NCBI GenBank assembly: GCA_937897005.1
Contig: CALCOQ010000274.1
Coordinates: 1-16,969 of the forward strand
Direction: 5' to 3'
DNA: 16,969 nucleotides
Source: an uncultured euryarchaeote
GTDB taxonomy: Archaea; Thermoplasmatota; Poseidoniia; Poseidoniales; Poseidoniaceae
Positions 13,788-16,969 of the stretch are shown here, one piece after another. How positions within the stretch are numbered: the stretch's first letter is position 1; each line of letters begins with the position of its first letter. The notes under the pieces were generated by a model. That model was not told the DNA's origin. It saw only the letters and a program-made list of their open reading frames with translations, and ran no database searches. A program made the translations under genes and the position numbers.

Positions 13788-14474
13788 ATGGTCAGTCTAG
13801 ATTCCGCAGTCATCGCACGTATGGAGAAAGGTGGAAAAAGATACGAAATTCTGGTCGACCCGGAATTGGTCGACCAGTTCAAGGCTGACCCCGAATCAGT
13901 GGAACTTGATCAATTATTGGCTATTGAAGATGTGTTCCATGACTCAAAGGGTGGAGAACGGCCAACTTCCGAAGCAATCGAGAATACTTTTGGTACTCAA
14001 GACATCTTTGAGATCACGCGTGCCATCATCAGTCGCGGAAATATTCAACTTACCACTGATCAGCGCAAGAAGATGGTGGCTCAGAAGAGGCAAGCCATCA
14101 TTCACAGCATTGCCAGTACTGCAGTTGACCCGCGCACAAAATTACCCCATCCTGCTCAACGAATAGAGATAGCATTGGATGAGGTTCGCTACCCGGTCGA
14201 CCCATTCAAGTCTGTGGAAATTCAAGCTGCTGAGGTCATTGATAAATTGAAACCGTTGATTCCATTGTCATTTGAGACCATGCGACTCGCATTCAAGATT
14301 CCAGGAAAGTCATACGGAGGCGCCTCCCAGATACTTCGTCAATATCAGAAGAAGGAAGAATGGTTGAGCAATGGTGAATGGGTATGCGTGGTGGAGATTC
14401 CTGCTGCGATGAAAGGCGATTTGATTTCACAGACTGCGCGTAGAGCACCTGAACTTGAGGTCAAAGAATTGTGA
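13788..14474 (+). CDS. Ribosome maturation protein SBDS
   Basis: SBDS is the homologue of eukaryotic Sdo1/SBDS, which with EF-2-like GTPases releases the anti-association factor from the large ribosomal subunit. The product is 228 residues, as in other archaea (about 230). The N-terminal FYSH domain includes ARMEKGGKRYEILVDPELV (about 8-26) and LAIEDVFHDSKGGERP. The middle domain has TTDQRKKMVAQKRQAIIHSIASTAVDPRTKLPHP in two adjoining stretches. The C-terminal domain ends in APELEVKEL. The ATG at 13788 lies after a weak ribosome site (GGTAGG). It sits 52 bases after psmA and 79 before rrp4. The clustering with exosome genes is the classic archaeal arrangement. Confidence 0.95.
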   Translation: MVSLDSAVIARMEKGGKRYEILVDPELVDQFKADPESVELDQLLAIEDVFHDSKGGERPTSEAIENTFGTQDIFEITRAIISRGNIQLTTDQRKKMVAQKRQAIIHSIASTAVDPRTKLPHPAQRIEIALDEVRYPVDPFKSVEIQAAEVIDKLKPLIPLSFETMRLAFKIPGKSYGGASQILRQYQKKEEWLSNGEWVCVVEIPAAMKGDLISQTARRAPELEVKEL

Positions 14475-14478
14475 TTCA

Positions 14479-14496
14479 CACCCCCCGAAGGGGGTG
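14479..14496 (+). other. GC-rich mRNA hairpin between SBDS and rrp4
   Basis: CACCCCC-CGAA-GGGGGTG forms a 7-base-pair stem closed by a four-base loop, beginning five bases past the SBDS stop. No T-run follows, so it is not a classical terminator. It may be an RNA processing or stability element that separates SBDS from the exosome genes. Confidence 0.6.
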
Positions 14497-14541
14497 ATTC
14501 TCGTAGTCAGGCTCAAGTAGGGACCACCGGTCGGCCGGCTC

Positions 14542-14545
14542 GGAG
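14542..14545 (+). promoter_or_regulatory. Shine-Dalgarno site of rrp4
   Basis: GGAG within CGGAGAG lies eight bases before the ATG at 14554. It supports that start and independent initiation within the operon. Confidence 0.6.
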
Positions 14546-14553
14546 AGAAAACA

Positions 14554-15234
14554 ATGAACTCTGAAGATACAGGCGCCGAGCAGCGTCTAGTCGTTCCTGG
14601 GGACCAGATAGACGCCCCCCCGGGTTCGCAACCAGGAAGCGGCGTCCTGCTTCGAGGCGAAAGCCTCGTGGCAACCAAGCTTGGAAGGGTACAGGTGAGT
14701 GGAGATACTATTCACATCGTGCCTACGAACACCACCTACATGCCGAGGTCTGGAGATCTTGTCATCGGCTATGTTGAGGCGGTAATGAACAACCTATGGT
14801 TCCTCGATGTGAATGGCCCCTTCAACGCCCTTCTGCCGATGAGCCTGGCACCATGGAAAGTGGAATTCGGTGCTGCACGGCAGTACATGGATTTCGGTGA
14901 TGCAGTTATGGCTAGAGTGATGGAGGTCGATGAGACCCACTCTGTCGTCGCTACCATGAAAGGTGTCGGACTGAGGAAGATCAAAGAGGGGTTCATCGAA
15001 GAGATCCCTCCTCATCTATTGTCATTGGTCATTGGAAGCAATGGCCGTACCTTACAGCGTATCAAGGAATCCAGTGATTGTAGAATCGTTGTGGCTCAGA
15101 ATGGCAGAATCCTTATCGATGGTGATTCAGAAGGTATGGCAACAGCTCGAAAGGCGATTGATATTATCGTCAATACGGGGCATGCTCCGGGTCTACACGA
15201 TAGACTGACCTCTGTTATTGGAGGTGATGTCTGA
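14554..15234 (+). CDS. rrp4: Exosome RNA-binding cap subunit Rrp4
   Basis: Rrp4 forms the S1/KH cap of the archaeal exosome and guides RNA into the Rrp41-Rrp42 ring. The product is 226 residues. The N-terminal domain begins VVPGDQI and contains LVATKLGRVQVSGDTIHIVP. The S1 domain (about 67-140) has SGDLVIGYVEAVMNNLWFLDVNG in two adjoining pieces. The KH domain has LVIGSNGRTLQRIKE (GSNG loop, about 165-168) and ILIDG. The start has a good ribosome site. The last four residues, GGDV, are encoded by a perfect ribosome binding site for rrp41, and the stop TGA overlaps the next ATG by one base. The assignment is strong. Confidence 0.96.
   Translation: MNSEDTGAEQRLVVPGDQIDAPPGSQPGSGVLLRGESLVATKLGRVQVSGDTIHIVPTNTTYMPRSGDLVIGYVEAVMNNLWFLDVNGPFNALLPMSLAPWKVEFGAARQYMDFGDAVMARVMEVDETHSVVATMKGVGLRKIKEGFIEEIPPHLLSLVIGSNGRTLQRIKESSDCRIVVAQNGRILIDGDSEGMATARKAIDIIVNTGHAPGLHDRLTSVIGGDV
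15220..15228 (+). promoter_or_regulatory. Full-length Shine-Dalgarno site inside the 3' end of rrp4
   Basis: GGAGGTGAT is the exact complement of the conserved archaeal 16S 3' end AUCACCUCC. It lies five bases before the rrp41 ATG at 15234 and encodes part of the GGDV tail of Rrp4. Confidence 0.85.
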
Positions 15235-15962
15235 TGGGTGGATATGGTGATGTACAATTGTTGAGAGAAGATGGTAAGAGGCTTGATGGCCGTGCTGTCG
15301 ATGAAATGAGAGAAGTCGAGATTAAAGCAGGTTTCTTGCCGGCAGCAGAGGGTTCAGCGTGGGTGAAACATGGCCTGAACGTCGCTGTTGCTGCTGTATA
15401 CGGGCCCATGGAAGCCCACCCAAGAAAAATTCAGCGCCAAGACCGTGCAGTGATTGATGTCCGATACAACATGGCACCATTCTCCACTTCGGATAGAATC
15501 CGTCCTGGTTTCAACCGCCGAAGCAGGGAAATCAGTAAGGTTACTGCTGAAGCCTTGGAAAGTGTTGTTCTTGTCGAGCGTTATCCACGTTCCAAGATTC
15601 GAGTGGAGATTGAGATTCTTGCTGCTGAAGCCGGCACTAGATGTGTCGGTATCACCGCAGCGTCCGTGGCATTGGCTGATGCAGGTATTCCGATGAAGGA
15701 TCTGTTAGTTGGTGTTGCTAGTGGAAAGATTGACGGCATCGTGGTCCTTGATCTCGATAAGGCAGAAGATAACTACGGGCAAGCGGACCTACCTATGGGA
15801 ATAATGCCCAATACTGGAGAAATCGCTTTCCTTCAGATGGATGGAGACTTATCTCCAGAAGAGTATGATCTTGCTACTGAATACAATTTCAAGGCCGCTC
15901 ATGAGATTCATGAGCTGATGAAACAAGCCTTGCTGGATAGTGCATCCGGAGGTGATGTCTGA
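15234..15962 (+). CDS. rrp41: Exosome catalytic subunit Rrp41
   Basis: Rrp41 is the RNase PH-type subunit that carries the phosphate-dependent 3'-5' RNase activity of the archaeal exosome; it acts only in a ring with Rrp42. The product is 242 residues. EDGKRLDGRAVDEMR is the N-terminal signature. The phosphate- and RNA-binding arginines lie in NRRSRE (R95-R98). The catalytic acid region reads KAEDNYGQADLPMG with D185, matching the active-site aspartate of other archaeal Rrp41. CVGITAASVALADAGIPM is also typical. The gene overlaps rrp4 by one base (TGATG) and rrp42 by one base, with identical 18-base junctions. The last residues are again GGDV. The assignment is strong. Confidence 0.97.
   Translation: MGGYGDVQLLREDGKRLDGRAVDEMREVEIKAGFLPAAEGSAWVKHGLNVAVAAVYGPMEAHPRKIQRQDRAVIDVRYNMAPFSTSDRIRPGFNRRSREISKVTAEALESVVLVERYPRSKIRVEIEILAAEAGTRCVGITAASVALADAGIPMKDLLVGVASGKIDGIVVLDLDKAEDNYGQADLPMGIMPNTGEIAFLQMDGDLSPEEYDLATEYNFKAAHEIHELMKQALLDSASGGDV
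15948..15956 (+). promoter_or_regulatory. Full-length Shine-Dalgarno site inside the 3' end of rrp41
   Basis: A second GGAGGTGAT, identical to the one at the rrp4/rrp41 junction, lies five bases before the rrp42 ATG at 15962. The surrounding 18 bases (15948-15965) are the same as at 15220-15237. Confidence 0.85.
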
Positions 15963-16744
15963 TGGCTCAGATGGTGCCGCAATTATTGCGTCAGCAACTT
16001 GCAGAGTTAGCATCTCAAGACAAGCGTTTTGATGGCCGCGGCCGTTGGGATAGCCGTGATTTGATTCTTGAGACCGATATCCTGTACAATGCCGAAGGTA
16101 GCGCCAAGGTAGTTCTTGGAGATACCATCGTCTATGCTGGTGTGAAGTTCGATGTAGCCTCGCCGTATTCTGATCGCCCAACTCAAGGTTCACTGATGAC
16201 AGGTGCAGAATTGCGCCCGGTCGCACATCGTAAGTATGAGCCTGGACCGCCAAGTCCTGAATCCATCGAATTGGGCAGGGTTGTGGACAGAGGTATCCGT
16301 GAAAGCGGATGCATCGATATGGAAGCTCTCTGTATTGTCCCCGGTGAGAAGGTTTGGCGAGTCATGTTGGACCTCCACGTCCTGTCCGACCGTGGTAACA
16401 TCTTCGATGCCTGCGCTACAGCAGCGATTGCGGCAATGCGGACTGCAGTGGTTCCTGCTGAAAGATTCGATGTTGGTGAGGATTTCAAACTTGAACTTTC
16501 CTCAACTCCAATCATGTGTTCCTATCAACGAGTTGGTGGACGATATGTCTACGATGCTTGTGAACAGGAAGAGATTGGTGGCGATGAAAGGATTCACATC
16601 ACTCTTGGTGATGAGGGTCATCTTCATTCCCTACAGAAGGGGTTAAGAGGAGTTCTTTCGCCAGCGGAATTCACTGAGATACTTGCTCAAGCAGGCGACA
16701 GATGTGCTGAACTGAGAGAACTTGTACACTCCAAGGAGGCTTGA
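15962..16744 (+). CDS. rrp42: Exosome structural subunit Rrp42
   Basis: Rrp42 is the catalytically silent RNase PH-fold partner of Rrp41; three heterodimers form the hexameric exosome ring. The product is 260 residues, normal for archaeal Rrp42. The N-terminus has DKRFDGRGRWDSRDLILE. GSAKVVLGDTIVYAGVKFDV is the first core strand set, ELGRVVDRGIRESGCIDMEAL is typical of this subunit, and DLHVLSDRGNIFDACATAAIAAM follows. No GxAD catalytic motif like that of Rrp41 is present, as expected. It overlaps rrp41 by one base and is followed after two bases by rpl37ae. The assignment is strong. Confidence 0.96.
   Translation: MAQMVPQLLRQQLAELASQDKRFDGRGRWDSRDLILETDILYNAEGSAKVVLGDTIVYAGVKFDVASPYSDRPTQGSLMTGAELRPVAHRKYEPGPPSPESIELGRVVDRGIRESGCIDMEALCIVPGEKVWRVMLDLHVLSDRGNIFDACATAAIAAMRTAVVPAERFDVGEDFKLELSSTPIMCSYQRVGGRYVYDACEQEEIGGDERIHITLGDEGHLHSLQKGLRGVLSPAEFTEILAQAGDRCAELRELVHSKEA
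16735..16739 (+). promoter_or_regulatory. Shine-Dalgarno site of rpl37ae
   Basis: GGAGG lies seven bases before the ATG at 16747 and overlaps the last codons of rrp42. It supports that start and continued operon translation. Confidence 0.75.
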
Positions 16745-16746
16745 AT

Positions 16747-16969
16747 ATGTCAAAGAGAACACAAAAGGTTGGAGCTGCCGCTAGATTCGGGCCTCGCTAC
16801 GGTGTCAGTGTGCGCCGTAATGCTGCAAAGGTCCTACGAAAGAGAGCAAGGCAATACTCCTGTCCAGTCTGCCAATATCAGAAGGTCACACGTGATGCTG
16901 TAGGTATCTGGACGTGTGGGAAATGCGGCCACAATTTCGCTGGCGGCGCATGGGAACCATTCACCAGAG
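16747..16969 (+). CDS. rpl37ae: Ribosomal protein L37Ae (eL43), 3' truncated by window edge
   Basis: The first 74 codons of a protein that is usually 80-95 residues long are present before the window ends. It starts MSKRTQKVGAAARFGPRYG, a basic N-terminus typical of L37Ae. The zinc ribbon has CPVC (39-42) and CGKC (57-60), with the conserved W and G between them. It binds the large subunit rRNA. The ATG lies two bases after the rrp42 stop. Its place behind rrp42 is the usual archaeal order. The assignment is firm even without the C-terminus. Confidence 0.95.
   Translation, partial: MSKRTQKVGAAARFGPRYGVSVRRNAAKVLRKRARQYSCPVCQYQKVTRDAVGIWTCGKCGHNFAGGAWEPFTR

Noticed and set aside
14479..14496. 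Hairpin as a transcription terminator
   Set aside because: No T-run follows and the downstream exosome genes belong to the same conserved operon with no clear promoter in the gap.
1..16969. tRNA, rRNA, CRISPR array, insertion sequence, prophage or defence island
   Set aside because: No cloverleaf, regular spaced repeats, transposase or integrase frames, or flanking duplications were seen; gaps between genes are at most about 105 bases.

Overview
This window is a compact, almost fully coding stretch of archaeal chromosome. The informational genes are unmistakably archaeal: proteasome alpha, SBDS, the exosome subunits Rrp4, Rrp41 and Rrp42, ribosomal protein L37Ae, TiaS, and a Dph6-type diphthine-ammonia ligase. 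The multidomain secreted protein, roughly balanced base composition, TATA boxes placed for leaderless or near-leaderless transcripts, and TGA at every stop codon suggest a Thermoplasmatota-like marine euryarchaeon, for example Marine Group II (Ca. Poseidoniales). That lineage call is an inference and was not checked by phylogeny.

Layout. At 1-708 is the 3' end of a winged-helix protein cut by the window edge. At 784-4692 is a very large surface protein with a C-type lectin domain, a LamG-like domain, four PPC-like repeats, three EF-hands, one membrane helix and a cytoplasmic tail. It converges on an archaeosortase/exosortase-type transpeptidase (4693-5622, minus). Divergent from that gene, possibly sharing one TATA box, runs a plus-strand block: a heptose-phosphate isomerase (GmhA-like), a heptose-bisphosphate phosphatase (GmhB-like), TiaS, a small lipoprotein and a small acidic membrane protein (5683-8785). 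A minus-strand pair follows: a RecA-like ATPase with a degenerate Walker A, coupled to a CBS-pair protein (8786-9981). Then come two small plus-strand membrane proteins (10077-10823), one faintly like Sec61beta, and a minus-strand purB-dph6 pair (10824-12904). The right end is the conserved archaeal proteasome/exosome superoperon psmA-SBDS-rrp4-rrp41-rrp42-rpl37ae (13010 to the window edge).

How the genes fit together. The left third looks like a cell-surface module: a calcium- and carbohydrate-binding type ectoprotein, a sortase-like enzyme, and two enzymes for heptose precursors that could feed surface glycans. The right third couples RNA degradation, protein degradation and ribosome maturation, with rrp4-rrp41-rrp42 translationally coupled by identical junctions.

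Sequence-level architecture. All 19 stop codons inside the window are TGA. All three convergent gene pairs abut with no spacer, so both stops form the palindrome TGATCA. Several divergent or upstream regions carry inverted repeats next to TATA boxes. No gene-free stretch exceeds about 105 bases. I saw no tRNA, rRNA, CRISPR array, insertion sequence or other mobile element.
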